From contig JAHIVC010000087.1 of assembly GCA_018816945.1 (NCBI GenBank), forward strand, positions 1-64,000: a stretch of DNA of 64,000 nt. The letters run 5' to 3'. Origin of the DNA: Bacteroidota bacterium (GTDB taxonomy: Bacteria > Bacteroidota > Bacteroidia > Bacteroidales > GCA-2711565). Numbering within the stretch: position 1 is the first letter of the stretch; the number at the start of each line of letters is the position of its first letter. Below the pieces are notes generated by a model. That model was not told the origin of the DNA, ran no database searches, and worked only from the letters and a program-made list of their open reading frames with translations. This document shows, in pieces, positions 18,111 to 27,741 of this stretch. The position numbers were made by a program, and so were the translations under genes.

Positions 18111-19014
18111 GAAAGCAGGACTGATATCTAGCATAATTATTTTTTATGCAATAAGTTTATTTGCACAGCCAATAGATTATTCTAAGTTAACCGGAAAATA
18201 CCTTGGTCAAAAAGAACCCGGATTAACACCAGAAATATTTGCACCAAACATAATTACAACAGAACTTACAGAGCATGGTACAGTAACATTCTCACCGGAT
18301 GGCAAGGAAGTCTTTTGGTCCGTAATTTATTCGGATCCATTTAGAAAGAAAATTATGACCATGAAACAAGAAGACAAAGGGTGGACAGTTCCCCAAATTG
18401 CATCCTTTTCATTGGGCGAAAATGAAGGTAATCCTATTTTTTCTCCTGATGGTAAGCGCGTTTTTTTTACTGGATGGAGATCTGCCGAAGGATATGCAGG
18501 TAGTAAGCATTTAATAATGTATGCAGAAAAGACTGAGGAAGGTTGGAGTGAACCTGGATTGCTTGACCCTATTATAAATTCGATAAGTAGATATTGGCAT
18601 ATTTCTGTTGCCAGGAATGGCAACTTCTATTTTTACTCAGATAAAGATGGTGGAGGTATCTTTTATTCGAAATATATGAATAAGGACTATACTTCGCCCG
18701 AAAAACTTAATCTAAGTTTTGAAGGTGGAACTCCTTTTATTGCTCCCGATGATAGCTATATCATATTCTCTGCTAAGCAAGATGAAGGTTTTGGTGAAAT
18801 TGATTTGTATATCAGTTTTCGAAAAAAAGGTAATACCTGGACTATTGGAAAAAACTTAGGTCCACTTATTAATTCTGATCAGGATGATATTTGGCCTATT
18901 GTTTCTCCCGATGGTAAGTTTTTATTTTTTACCAGTGCCAGAACCGGAAATATGGATATATTTTGGGTCTCAGCAAAAATTATAGATGAACTTAAACCAA
19001 AAGATTTAAAGTAA
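18094..19014 (+). CDS. secreted PD40 beta-propeller protein
   Basis: 306 residues from the ATG at 18094, which gives a proper signal peptide (ends ISLFAQ); an upstream in-frame ATG at 18052 would put it deep inside the S41 gene. The mature part starts with YSKLTGKYLGQKEPGLTPE and IFAPN. It holds PD40 blades (FSPDGKEVFW, FSPDGKRVFF, IAPDDSYIIF, VSPDGKFLFF) and the family tail FWVSAKIIDELKPKDLK. PD40 repeats build six-bladed propellers as in TolB and bind ligands or partners. Its 5' end is nearly identical in DNA to the gene at 20067, and its last 39 nt to the gene at 34423. Confidence 0.85.
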   Translation: MKSKSKKAGLISSIIIFYAISLFAQPIDYSKLTGKYLGQKEPGLTPEIFAPNIITTELTEHGTVTFSPDGKEVFWSVIYSDPFRKKIMTMKQEDKGWTVPQIASFSLGENEGNPIFSPDGKRVFFTGWRSAEGYAGSKHLIMYAEKTEEGWSEPGLLDPIINSISRYWHISVARNGNFYFYSDKDGGGIFYSKYMNKDYTSPEKLNLSFEGGTPFIAPDDSYIIFSAKQDEGFGEIDLYISFRKKGNTWTIGKNLGPLINSDQDDIWPIVSPDGKFLFFTSARTGNMDIFWVSAKIIDELKPKDLK

Positions 19015-19039
19015 TCATCAATTAGAGGATGAAAAAGAA

Positions 19040-20044
19040 ATGAAAAAACTAATTCTAATCAGTTGTCTGCTGGCAGTGGCTTTGACAACTATTGCGCAGC
19101 AAAGCAATTTTCCAAAATTAAGTGGCCCATATCTTGGACAAACTCCTCCCGGCATAACGCCCGAGATTTTCGCTCCAGGTATTATTTCAACAAATATTAC
19201 AGAGTGGACTCTCACATTTACACCGGATGGACTTGAGGCATATTACACAATACAAGGATTAAAAGGGTATAATCATCTGATCTGTGTTAAAGAGGTAAAT
19301 GGAGTTTGGCAACAGCCTGAGATTGCCTCTTTTTCCAATCCCGATCATAATGCCGATCCTTTTATAGCACCCGACGGTCAGAAATTGTTTTTTTGGTCGA
19401 ATGGCCCTGAAGATAAAACAAAAAAGCCCGGGAATAACAGCGATATCTGGTATGTCGAAAGAATTGGAAATAGTTGGGGAAAGCCCATACGTTTAGATTC
19501 AACGATTAACACAAAACACTGGCAGATTTTTCCAACGGTATCATTAAGCGGGAATCTGTATTTCAGCTGCAATTATCCCGACTCAAAAGGAGGCTTTGAT
19601 ATATATAAAAGCGAATTTATTAATGGCAGATACGATAAACCTGTGAATCTTAGCGATTCGATTAACACACCCTACCTTGAGCAGGAACCATATATTGCTG
19701 CCGATGAAAGCTATATAATTTTTGGTTCCGATCGTCATGCTCAGGGAACACAAGATTGGGATCTATATATCAGCTTTAGGAAGAGAGATGGAGAATGGAC
19801 TACAGCAATTAATATGGGTCCCACAATTAATACGAAAGCGATGGAACAGGCTGCAATTGTAACCAGCGATGGAAAGTATCTGTTTTTTAGCAGCAACAGG
19901 GTTCGGGAATACAAACCCAGTTCGAATGATTTTAACTACCAAACCATTATAAATGCATTAAATGGCTGTCAAAATGGGAACTCCGATGTCTATTGGGTCT
20001 CCTCAGAAATTATCGAAAAGCTAAAACCAAAAGAATTTAAGTAA
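19040..20044 (+). CDS. secreted PD40 beta-propeller protein
   Basis: 334 residues. The signal peptide MKKLILISCLLAVALTTIAQ is followed by FPKLSGPYLGQTPPG, ITPEIFAPGIIST and four readable blades (FTPDGLEAYYT, IAPDGQKLFF, IAADESYIIFGS, TSDGKYLFFSS), then the tail YWVSSEIIEKLKPKEFK. This is the archetype of the local family. The signal-peptide DNA is repeated almost unchanged in the genes at 20067, 30048 and 34423, far more similar than the blades, which suggests recombination through the 5' end. It sits 25 bp after the previous PD40 gene. Confidence 0.85.
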   Translation: MKKLILISCLLAVALTTIAQQSNFPKLSGPYLGQTPPGITPEIFAPGIISTNITEWTLTFTPDGLEAYYTIQGLKGYNHLICVKEVNGVWQQPEIASFSNPDHNADPFIAPDGQKLFFWSNGPEDKTKKPGNNSDIWYVERIGNSWGKPIRLDSTINTKHWQIFPTVSLSGNLYFSCNYPDSKGGFDIYKSEFINGRYDKPVNLSDSINTPYLEQEPYIAADESYIIFGSDRHAQGTQDWDLYISFRKRDGEWTTAINMGPTINTKAMEQAAIVTSDGKYLFFSSNRVREYKPSSNDFNYQTIINALNGCQNGNSDVYWVSSEIIEKLKPKEFK

Positions 20045-20066
20045 TTATCAATTAAAGAGAAAAAAA

Positions 20067-21005
20067 ATGAAAAAACTAATTCTAATCAGTTGTCTGCTGG
20101 GAATGACAATGACAACTAATGCTCAGCAAATAGATTATTCTAAGTTAACCGGAAAATACCTAGGGCAAAAAGAACCCGGATTAACGCCCGAACTTTTTGC
20201 GCTAGGCCTAGTTTCAGTTGGCAATGGTGTACATGGAAATATTGTATTTACTTCTGATTTTACCGAAGCAGCATGGCATCCTAATTATAAAGTAAATGGA
20301 AAAGCGCTCATTTACATTATGAAATATAAAAATGGACAGTGGCAGAACCCAGAAGAATTTTTTCCTAAAGATGGATATAACTACTCCGAACCATTCTACT
20401 CTTACGATGGGACCAAACTCTATTACCTTTCGGGTAATATTGGGTCTTCCGGGAATGCAGAAAATGAAAAAATCTGGTTTGTTGAACGTAAGGGTAATGG
20501 TTGGTCAGAGCCAAAGCTGTTAAGTGAGAATCTCCCTGCATTCCACTGGCAGTTCTCATTGGATAAAAATGGAAGCGTTTATTATGGTGGTGGAAGTCCG
20601 GATAAAAAAGGAGAAATTTACTATTCAGAATATAAGGATGGAGAATATGGAACCCCGGTGCGGCTTCCAGAAAGTATTAATTCTTCTTCAGCTGAATTTT
20701 CTCCAATCATCTCCCCGGATAATAGCTACATTATTTTTACCCGCATGTTGGAAAAGCAGAATGCACCCCCGCAGTCGAATCTCTTTATAAGTTTCAGAGA
20801 TAAAAACAATAACTGGTCGGAAGCTAAAAACTTAACAGATGTTATTGGACACCCTGAGAAAACCCCATTTGTTATGATGGGGGGAGCCAGAATTACACCT
20901 GATGGCAAATATCTGTTCTTTACATTTTTTAATGGAAAGGGGCACATGGCTTACTGGGTTTCTACAAAAATCATCGAAGATATAAAACCTGCAGAGTTAA
21001 AATAG
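20067..21005 (+). CDS. secreted PD40 beta-propeller protein
   Basis: 312 residues. It combines the signal peptide of the 19040 gene with the YSKLTGKYLGQKEPGLTPE block of the 18094 gene, then its own blades (FTSDFTEAAW, YSYDGTKLYY, ISPDNSYIIFT, ITPDGKYLFF) and the tail YWVSTKIIEDIKPAELK. The mosaic of neighbours' 5' segments is visible at DNA level. Exported, probably periplasmic or surface; ligand unknown. Spacing of 22 bp from the previous gene suggests one operon. Confidence 0.85.
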   Translation: MKKLILISCLLGMTMTTNAQQIDYSKLTGKYLGQKEPGLTPELFALGLVSVGNGVHGNIVFTSDFTEAAWHPNYKVNGKALIYIMKYKNGQWQNPEEFFPKDGYNYSEPFYSYDGTKLYYLSGNIGSSGNAENEKIWFVERKGNGWSEPKLLSENLPAFHWQFSLDKNGSVYYGGGSPDKKGEIYYSEYKDGEYGTPVRLPESINSSSAEFSPIISPDNSYIIFTRMLEKQNAPPQSNLFISFRDKNNNWSEAKNLTDVIGHPEKTPFVMMGGARITPDGKYLFFTFFNGKGHMAYWVSTKIIEDIKPAELK

Positions 21006-21031
21006 TTGTAAAAATAAAAAATCTAAAAAAG

Positions 21032-21979
21032 ATGAAAAAGCTAATGATTAATCTCATTATTCTGGTACCTCTTATTTTTATTAATGCCAAATGCATTTCG
21101 CCGCAAATTGGATTAAGCCAAAAATTTTCTGTGGTTGGAAAATATAGAGTTGGTATGGCATACGGTTTTGATGTAAATGGGAATTATGTTTATATGGGTA
21201 CTAATGATGGTCTGTTAATACTTGATATTAGTAATATCAAAAGCCCTGTATTTGCAGGAAAACTTGATTTAGGCTTTATTAGAGATGTTAAGTTGGTAGA
21301 TGGCGTTGTCTATTTATCTGGCGGTGGAAATGGGTTCTTTATTGTGGATGTTTCTAATGTAAAACAACCAAAACTTATTGGAAAATATCAAGATAATGGA
21401 GAAATATACGGTTTTGCTAAGTCAGGTCCATATGCATTTTTATGTGACAGAAAGGAGGGTGTGAAAGTTATTGATATAAGTGATCCCTTTAATCCTCGAA
21501 AAATAAGCCATTGGTCCAATGGCGGGCAATATTGGGAAATTGAAATCAGGGATAATTTAGCTTATGTGGCAGATATTAGAGATGGATTAGAAATCATTGA
21601 CATTACCAATCCAATGTCCTTGACGTTAATTAACACAGTTCCTGAAACTAAAGGAGCCTGTAGTATTCAAATAAACGATGAACAAATTTGTGTGGGTACT
21701 TTAAAAGGAATATTTGTTTTGGATATAAAGGACCCAAGAGTTCCAAGTCTGATTATGAGTACATTAACCAGCCAGGAGGTTAAAGAGGGATTCATATCAA
21801 AAGATTTATTGTTAGCAGGCACAGGTGGTGTTATTGCATTTGATATTACTAATCCAAAGGATCCATTACAGTTGGCAAAATGGACAATGAGTGGAACGCA
21901 TAAAGTAATATATGACGGGTCATATATTTATACGGCCCTCAATAGGTTTTATATTCTGAAATTAGATAAAAACCAATAA
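21032..21979 (+). CDS. secreted LVIVD-repeat beta-propeller protein
   Basis: 315 residues with a signal peptide (about 1-22) and repeated LVIVD units of the form DGLLILDISNIKSP, NGFFIVDVSNVKQP, EGVKVIDISDPFNP, DGLEIIDITNP and GIFVLDIKDP, about 40 residues apart. LVIVD repeats form a propeller found in bacterial and archaeal surface proteins. It lacks the PD40 motifs and tail, yet is followed 3 bp later by a fragment coding for a PD40 tail (21983-22096). The paralogue at 22103 is its nearest relative. Confidence 0.8.
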   Translation: MKKLMINLIILVPLIFINAKCISPQIGLSQKFSVVGKYRVGMAYGFDVNGNYVYMGTNDGLLILDISNIKSPVFAGKLDLGFIRDVKLVDGVVYLSGGGNGFFIVDVSNVKQPKLIGKYQDNGEIYGFAKSGPYAFLCDRKEGVKVIDISDPFNPRKISHWSNGGQYWEIEIRDNLAYVADIRDGLEIIDITNPMSLTLINTVPETKGACSIQINDEQICVGTLKGIFVLDIKDPRVPSLIMSTLTSQEVKEGFISKDLLLAGTGGVIAFDITNPKDPLQLAKWTMSGTHKVIYDGSYIYTALNRFYILKLDKNQ

Positions 21980-21982
21980 TAT

Positions 21983-22096
21983 ATGAATGTTGATTTTCAC
22001 CCCAATGAAAAATATCTTTTGTTTTACTCCAAAGGTCATATTTACTGAAATTCCACAAAAATTATTGAAGAACTAAAACAGAAAAACTTAAAATAT
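21983..22096 (+). pseudogene. PD40 C-terminal tail remnant 1
   Basis: Encodes FHPNEKYLLFYSKGHIY, a stop where Trp should be (TGA for TGG), then STKIIEELKQKNLK. This is the last blade and tail of the local PD40 family without any of the upstream blades. It directly follows the LVIVD gene and reads in frame toward the next LVIVD start. Confidence 0.8.
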
Positions 22097-22102
22097 AAAA
22101 AC

Positions 22103-23083
22103 ATGAAAAAGCACATTAATAATTCTATAATATTGGTATTGTCACTAAGCCTCATTATCCTTTCATCTTTCGAATTAATGGGACAACCAGCCTTAAAGAG
22201 GGTGGGGAGATACAATACTGGCATATCCTATGGATTATCTATAAAAGATCATTATGCATATGTTACTACTAACACATCCCTTATTATCCTAGATATCATA
22301 AAGCCTGAAAAGCCGGTTAAACTAAGTGAACTTAAAATAGGTACTCCGATTTTTGACGTACAGGTAATGAATGATTATGCTTTTCTGGCCGCCAGTTCTG
22401 AAGGGTTGATTATAGCGAATATCTCAAATTCTAATAATCCTAAAATCGTAAGTAGGTATAGCGTTAATGGAAAAATTGCTAAAATAGAAGCAGATAAAAA
22501 CCTTTGCTATACTTTAACCTATGAGAATGGATTTGAAATAATTGATGTAGGGAATCCGCTTGAACCTAAAAGCATTGGTAACTTTCAAATCAAAAATGCA
22601 CGAAATTTAAAAGTTCAAAATAATATTGCGTATATATCCGATCCTAAAAATGGGTTAACAATTTTAGATATATCCGATCCAACAGAAATCAAAAAAATTA
22701 GGGTAGTTGATAATACAAAGGGAGCAGCCGGAATAGGTATAAACAATGGATTATTGTACTTAGGTTCTTATGGAAATCTGGTTCGAATATTTAATGTATC
22801 TGATCCTCAATCCCCAATATTTATTACACAATATCAATATTCGAATGAAGTCTCAGGTTTAATTGTTTTTGAAAATTATCTGATAACAAAATTTCAAGGG
22901 ATCAAAATAGAGGATATTTCTGATATCTACAATCCTAGAGTTTATGCTCAATACCATATTCGGGGTATAAAGGGGGGAGTTCATGACATTATTGTACAAG
23001 ACAATTATGTATTTTTTGTTCTAAAAGGTATAACAATTCTAAAAATTATCGAAGATCTAAAACCAGAAATATTAAGAAAATAG
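22103..23083 (+). CDS. secreted LVIVD-repeat propeller with PD40-type tail
   Basis: 326 residues. A signal peptide (about 1-27, ending LMGQ) is followed by LVIVD units such as TSLIILDIIKPEKP, EGLIIANISNSNNP, NGFEIIDVGNPLEP and NGLTILDISDPTEI. The end of the protein is unusual: after ITIL it reads KIIEDLKPEILRK, the same tail that ends the PD40 proteins, whereas the sister gene at 21032 lacks it. It therefore looks like an LVIVD propeller joined in frame to the PD40 tail. The tail is short, so coincidence is possible but unlikely in this setting. Confidence 0.8.
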   Translation: MKKHINNSIILVLSLSLIILSSFELMGQPALKRVGRYNTGISYGLSIKDHYAYVTTNTSLIILDIIKPEKPVKLSELKIGTPIFDVQVMNDYAFLAASSEGLIIANISNSNNPKIVSRYSVNGKIAKIEADKNLCYTLTYENGFEIIDVGNPLEPKSIGNFQIKNARNLKVQNNIAYISDPKNGLTILDISDPTEIKKIRVVDNTKGAAGIGINNGLLYLGSYGNLVRIFNVSDPQSPIFITQYQYSNEVSGLIVFENYLITKFQGIKIEDISDIYNPRVYAQYHIRGIKGGVHDIIVQDNYVFFVLKGITILKIIEDLKPEILRK

Positions 23084-23096
23084 AAAGGAAACAGCT

Positions 23097-24491
23097 ATGA
23101 AAAAAACATTGTATTGTATCGCAGTTATATTAATCGGGCTATTTACCTCCACTGTTGCTATTTCGCAAACAGGAAATACACTAGTAGCAAAACCTATTTC
23201 AAAAAATATAATTCTTGTCCAAACCGAACGAGGAATGGATACCCAGCTTGCAATTAATTCCGATAAGGGTATTGTCGTATTCGGAACGCATTGGGGGCCT
23301 GCAATTGAAAAGGAATATAGGGCTGTAATTGAGAGGGAATTTGGAAATTCCAATTTCAAATATGTTGTAAATCCTAAGTCACGGATAATATCATGCGGTG
23401 GAAATGTTTTATACAAAGATGCCTTGATTGTTGCAGACGATGAAGTTTATAATGAGATGGTCTTAAACAAAACTAAACTCAATGATGAGATTCAGCGAGA
23501 AGTAAATCTTTTTAATGAAAAAGCTGAAAGATCAAGAAATATTCTTAAACAAGGAAATCTTAGCGTTGATGACCAGGCCATGCATTCCCACTGGATGAAT
23601 TACTGTCAGCGAATTGCCGATGATCTAAAAGCAGGGTATGATTTGGTATTACCTTCCTTTGTTTTTGAAAACAGGTTTACTATGAATCTGGGTAATATGA
23701 TTCTGCACATGGAGAATTTTGCCGGAGCCGGAACGATTATTAATATCCCTGAAGAAAAATTCCTAATGTTCAATGGGATGTTTGATCCGCTTCATATTAT
23801 AGGTCCACCACGGGGAAAAAAGCTGGAAATAGACCAATGGATTTCTATCCTGGAAAAATACCTTTCCGAATGCAGCAATTACGAACAGGTTGTTTTGGGT
23901 TACAAGGGCATTTGGCCATTAAAAAAAATTGAAGACAGGAAGAATTTCATGATACACCTCTGGAACGAAATTAAAAAAGCAACGGATGAAGGACTGGATT
24001 TCGAACAGGTAGAAGAAAGGCTTTCCATCGATTCTGAATTTAGCTACATTAAAAATTGGGACTTATATAGAGAAACCGGCGATGCATGGGTAAGGGAGGA
24101 CTTCGAAAAGATACTGTTTGCATTCTGGGTGCATCTGCATCCGGTAATTAGCACTCATATTGATAATTTCATCAAAGATAATGGACCGGAAAAAGGGTTA
24201 GAGGAATTAAAAGATATTCTAAAAAACAGAAGGAAGGATTATTATATAAGCCAGTCTGCCTTAAACACTCTTGGTTATCGCCTTTTAAACAAAGAAATGA
24301 ATGATCCCGCCATTGAAGTATTCACCATAAATGTTGATTTATATCCCGCCTCTGCCGATGTTTACGATAGCCTTGGAGAAGCCTATATGAAAAGCGGGCA
24401 AAAAGATCTTGCTATAAAGAACTACCAGAAATCCTTAGAACTGAACCCTCAAAATTCCAATGCTCTGGAGAAGCTAAGAGTTTTAAAATGA
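23097..24491 (+). CDS. secreted, probably inactive metallo-beta-lactamase-fold protein with TPR tail
   Basis: 464 residues. A signal peptide (about 1-24) is followed by an MBL-like domain: NIILVQTERGMDTQLAINSD, GIVVFGTHWGP, then KYVVNPKSRIIS where active enzymes carry the HxHxDH zinc motif, and CGGNVLYKDA matching the usual GGN strand. None of the zinc-binding histidines is present, and the later metal ligands are also replaced (FAGAGTIINIPEEKFLMF). A helical region and a TPR (about 410-464, YDSLGEAYMKSGQKDLAI) complete it. Probably a non-catalytic binding protein. Confidence 0.7.
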   Translation: MKKTLYCIAVILIGLFTSTVAISQTGNTLVAKPISKNIILVQTERGMDTQLAINSDKGIVVFGTHWGPAIEKEYRAVIEREFGNSNFKYVVNPKSRIISCGGNVLYKDALIVADDEVYNEMVLNKTKLNDEIQREVNLFNEKAERSRNILKQGNLSVDDQAMHSHWMNYCQRIADDLKAGYDLVLPSFVFENRFTMNLGNMILHMENFAGAGTIINIPEEKFLMFNGMFDPLHIIGPPRGKKLEIDQWISILEKYLSECSNYEQVVLGYKGIWPLKKIEDRKNFMIHLWNEIKKATDEGLDFEQVEERLSIDSEFSYIKNWDLYRETGDAWVREDFEKILFAFWVHLHPVISTHIDNFIKDNGPEKGLEELKDILKNRRKDYYISQSALNTLGYRLLNKEMNDPAIEVFTINVDLYPASADVYDSLGEAYMKSGQKDLAIKNYQKSLELNPQNSNALEKLRVLK

Positions 24492-24570
24492 ATAAGCTAA
24501 CCATATATTGGCCAATCATTTTATTTAACATTAATAGAATAGTAAAATGAACTAATTAAAGAAAAGTAAT

Positions 24571-26205
24571 ATGAAAAAAGTATCTTTGGTAACTTTTAGC
24601 CTATGCCTACTCGTTGCAGTTGTATATAGTCAGAATACAGAGGTTAGTATGAATCGCTTAACCAAGCAACAATGGGCCGAGGATCTCGATTTTGTTGTTG
24701 ACAAACTAAACGAGGTGCACCCTGGATTGTACAGAAGAATTTCGCCTGATTCATTATCCATCATAATTAGGAATGCAAAACTTGAAATTGAGAATTCCAG
24801 TTCGGATGTTGAATGTTACTTTGCCATAAGGGAAATTATAGCCGCATTACAGGATGGACACACCAACCTATCCATAAGGGGGAAAATTGATTTTATTAAG
24901 GGAAAAGTCCCCATTCAATTTGATTATTTTAATGATGGGTATCATGTGATAGGTGTTGAGAAAGGCAACAAGGAATTACTCGGATTAAAATTAATTGCTA
25001 TAAATGGAGTCCCTGTTGAAAATATTATCCACCGTTTTTTAGAGGTATCCTCGGGCGATAACCGAATCGGAAGGCTTGGGAAGTTAAGATCTTATTTGAC
25101 CTACCCCTTGATGCTTCAAGGTGCAGGTGTACAAATTACTGACGATGAAATTAACTACAAATTTATCACAAAAGATGGCAATCAGTTTAGTAAGACCATT
25201 GCTTGTAGCGATTATAATCCTGCCGATTTATATTCAGTTCAGGATTTATTGGGATCAGAAACTCCTTTGCACCTGAAAAATCAGCAAAAGAACTATTGGT
25301 TCGAGTACATAAAAAGCAATAAAGCAATGTATGTACAAATAAACAGAATTGAAAATCAAAGCACAAAAGATTTGTTTAGTAAATTCTCATATGAATTCTT
25401 TGATTATATTGATAAACATTCCGATGAGGTTGAAAACGTAATAATTGATCTAAGGTATAATGCCGGGGGTCAAGGAAGATTAGCAATCTCCTTTGCAAAA
25501 GAGATCATTAAACGAGGGAATATTGACACCAGAGGAAAATTGTTTGTTATATTAGGTCAAAAAACCTTTAGCGCTGCAATTGTTTTGGCAACAAGTCTCC
25601 TGGAGTACACAGATGCTATTTTTGTGGGTTCACAGAGTGCATGTCCTGCCAATTTATTCAGTGACAGCCAAAATGTTGGAAACCTTCCCAATAGTGAATT
25701 TGGTTTATCAGTTGCCTCCCGACAAATAGATAACGCGTGGATATCAAACCGCGAATATTTTAAAATTGATATTCCCGCAATAACTAATGGATTCGATTAT
25801 TTTTCCGGGCAGGATCCTGCATTAAATGCTATACAAAATAAGGGAGCGATACCCCTTGAAGATATTGCTGCATTAAAGGGTGCTGATAGTGCATATATTG
25901 AGTATAAAGTTCTGGTTCAGAAGTACTCAGACATACTTTGGTGGTCCTCATCGGTCAATTTGGAGTCAAATCTTAATGCAAAAGCCGATAAATTGGTAAA
26001 AGAAGGAAAAATAGATCAGGCCGAACAAGTAATGGTGCTTAATACTATGATATACCCGTCTTCGGGGAGCGTTTGGTATATGATTGCCCAAATTTATTAC
26101 TTAAACGGGAAGAAGGATCAGTGCATTAAGGCGCTCGAAAAATCATTGGAGCTAAATCCGAATAATCAGAATGCAATTGATGCTTTAAATCAACTAAAAA
26201 AGTGA
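24571..26205 (+). CDS. secreted S41-family peptidase with TPR tail
   Basis: 544 residues. A signal peptide (1-20) precedes a tricorn-core-like domain (LQDGHTNLSI near 92-101), a PDZ-like part (LIAINGVPVENIIH) and the S41 domain with NVIIDLRYNAGGQGR (about 290-304) and the nucleophile region GQKTFSAAIVLAT, Ser334. The C-terminus (about 490-544) is a TPR with KALEKSLELNPNNQNAI, very like the tails of the genes at 23097, 28544 and 42456. A PD40 tail remnant follows 25 bp later. Likely periplasmic. Confidence 0.85.
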   Translation: MKKVSLVTFSLCLLVAVVYSQNTEVSMNRLTKQQWAEDLDFVVDKLNEVHPGLYRRISPDSLSIIIRNAKLEIENSSSDVECYFAIREIIAALQDGHTNLSIRGKIDFIKGKVPIQFDYFNDGYHVIGVEKGNKELLGLKLIAINGVPVENIIHRFLEVSSGDNRIGRLGKLRSYLTYPLMLQGAGVQITDDEINYKFITKDGNQFSKTIACSDYNPADLYSVQDLLGSETPLHLKNQQKNYWFEYIKSNKAMYVQINRIENQSTKDLFSKFSYEFFDYIDKHSDEVENVIIDLRYNAGGQGRLAISFAKEIIKRGNIDTRGKLFVILGQKTFSAAIVLATSLLEYTDAIFVGSQSACPANLFSDSQNVGNLPNSEFGLSVASRQIDNAWISNREYFKIDIPAITNGFDYFSGQDPALNAIQNKGAIPLEDIAALKGADSAYIEYKVLVQKYSDILWWSSSVNLESNLNAKADKLVKEGKIDQAEQVMVLNTMIYPSSGSVWYMIAQIYYLNGKKDQCIKALEKSLELNPNNQNAIDALNQLKK

Positions 26206-26230
26206 ACAATCAATAATATTAATTCAGTAC

Positions 26231-26341
26231 TGTCCGGTGGTGTCACCCGATGGGAAATACCTTTTTTTTAGTTCCAAAGGTGATGTTTTCTGGGTTTCTG
26301 CCAAAATTATTGAAGATCTAAAACCAAAAGATTTAAAATAA
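26231..26341 (+). pseudogene. PD40 C-terminal tail remnant 2
   Basis: An intact frame reads CPVVSPDGKYLFFSSKG, then DVFWVSAKIIEDLKPKDLK and a stop, exactly the last blade and tail of the PD40 family. There is no start codon and no upstream blade. It starts 25 bp after the stop of the S41 gene. Confidence 0.85.
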
Positions 26342-26366
26342 TTGTCAAATTTTAAAAAGGATAAAG

Positions 26367-27587
26367 ATGAAAAAAGCACAAATTATAACAATTGCTTTTA
26401 TAGCGATTCTGTTTACGCAGAGTTGCCAAATGAATTCAAATAAATATGTAATTCTTGAGCAGAGCATCGATTCAATATTCGCTCAGGGAGATCTTGTGGG
26501 TTTTTCCGCGGGTATTATTCAAAGGGAGGACCTGATTTGGACAATGACACGCGGAAGGGCCGATTTAAAAAAGGATATTCCGGTCGATAACAACACCTTG
26601 TTTGTTCTTGCTTCGCTATCGAAAACGGTTACAGGCGCTGCGTTAATGACACTTTATGACGAGGGCTTGTTTTCTCTTGACGATGATATCAATTTGTACC
26701 TTCCTTTTAAGGTAAGAAATCCAAACTTTCCTGATATCCCTATTACAATACGAATGCTGCTCACCCACACCTCATCATTATTCGATAACAGTAAATATAT
26801 TTCCAGCCTCTATGCCTGTGGCGATCAAACACATATAACTTTCGAAGAGTATCTAGCGAATTGCTATACTCCGCAGGGAAGCCAATACGATTCTACAAAT
26901 TTTGCAAAGTACAAACCTGGTGAAAGTTGGGAGTACTGTAATTCAGGGTATGTATTTATTGCCTTTTTGGTTGAAACGATTTCAAAGCTTTCTTTTCCTG
27001 ATTATTGCTTCGCAAGTTTATTTACACCTCTCGAAATGAATGAATCGGGTTGGCTCTATAATAACCTGAACCTCGATAACATTGCATATAACTATATTTC
27101 TGAAGAGGAGGCAAGGAAGGAACAGGGACATCCAAGTATCGATCCTGAAACTATTAATGGGAAGAATGCTGTTTGCCATTATGCCTGGCCAGGATATGCC
27201 GATGGTGGATTAAACACCAGCCCAAAACAGTTTGCAAACTTTATGATTATGTTAATGAACAATGGTCATTTTAAAGGTAAGCAGATTTTGAAACCTGAAA
27301 CAGTAAACTTAATCTTGACTCCTCAAAACGTGCAAGGAATGGGTTCGTCTCCCCGCTACAAAAGACTTGATATGGGACTAACCTGGTGGCTCAGAGAAAC
27401 AGAGTCTGAATATTTCTTTTCACATTCCGGCGGTGGAACCGGAATTACAACTTTTGCCTTTTTCGATCCAAACAAAAAATATGGGGCAGTTTTCTTTATA
27501 ACAGGCGATTGGCACGATAAGGCCTATGATAGGCTAGTCCTGGACCTTTTCAGAAAGCATTTTCAAAGTGTAAAGCATAAAGCATAA
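26367..27587 (+). CDS. serine beta-lactamase-fold hydrolase, putative lipoprotein
   Basis: 406 residues. An N-terminal hydrophobic segment ends at TQSC, so Cys20 may be lipidated. The class-C/DD-peptidase motifs are present: S83-L-S-K86, YCN in WEYCNSGYVF (about 187-196), and HSGGGTG near 357-363 in place of KTG. These families hydrolyse beta-lactams, peptidoglycan stem peptides or small esters; the substrate here is unknown and antibiotic resistance should not be assumed. It follows PD40 tail remnant 2 by 25 bp. Confidence 0.82.
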   Translation: MKKAQIITIAFIAILFTQSCQMNSNKYVILEQSIDSIFAQGDLVGFSAGIIQREDLIWTMTRGRADLKKDIPVDNNTLFVLASLSKTVTGAALMTLYDEGLFSLDDDINLYLPFKVRNPNFPDIPITIRMLLTHTSSLFDNSKYISSLYACGDQTHITFEEYLANCYTPQGSQYDSTNFAKYKPGESWEYCNSGYVFIAFLVETISKLSFPDYCFASLFTPLEMNESGWLYNNLNLDNIAYNYISEEEARKEQGHPSIDPETINGKNAVCHYAWPGYADGGLNTSPKQFANFMIMLMNNGHFKGKQILKPETVNLILTPQNVQGMGSSPRYKRLDMGLTWWLRETESEYFFSHSGGGTGITTFAFFDPNKKYGAVFFITGDWHDKAYDRLVLDLFRKHFQSVKHKA

Positions 27588-27741
27588 CGCATTCTTGACC
27601 TTAACTACAATTCTGTTGCAATTTCGATTTACATTCTTCCATGTTTTTGGGAGGCTATTCTCCATTGATGATAAATACATAAATGACTAGGATTGAGATA
27701 ATTGAGTTAATTCAGATATACAAACTTAAAACTTTGATATT

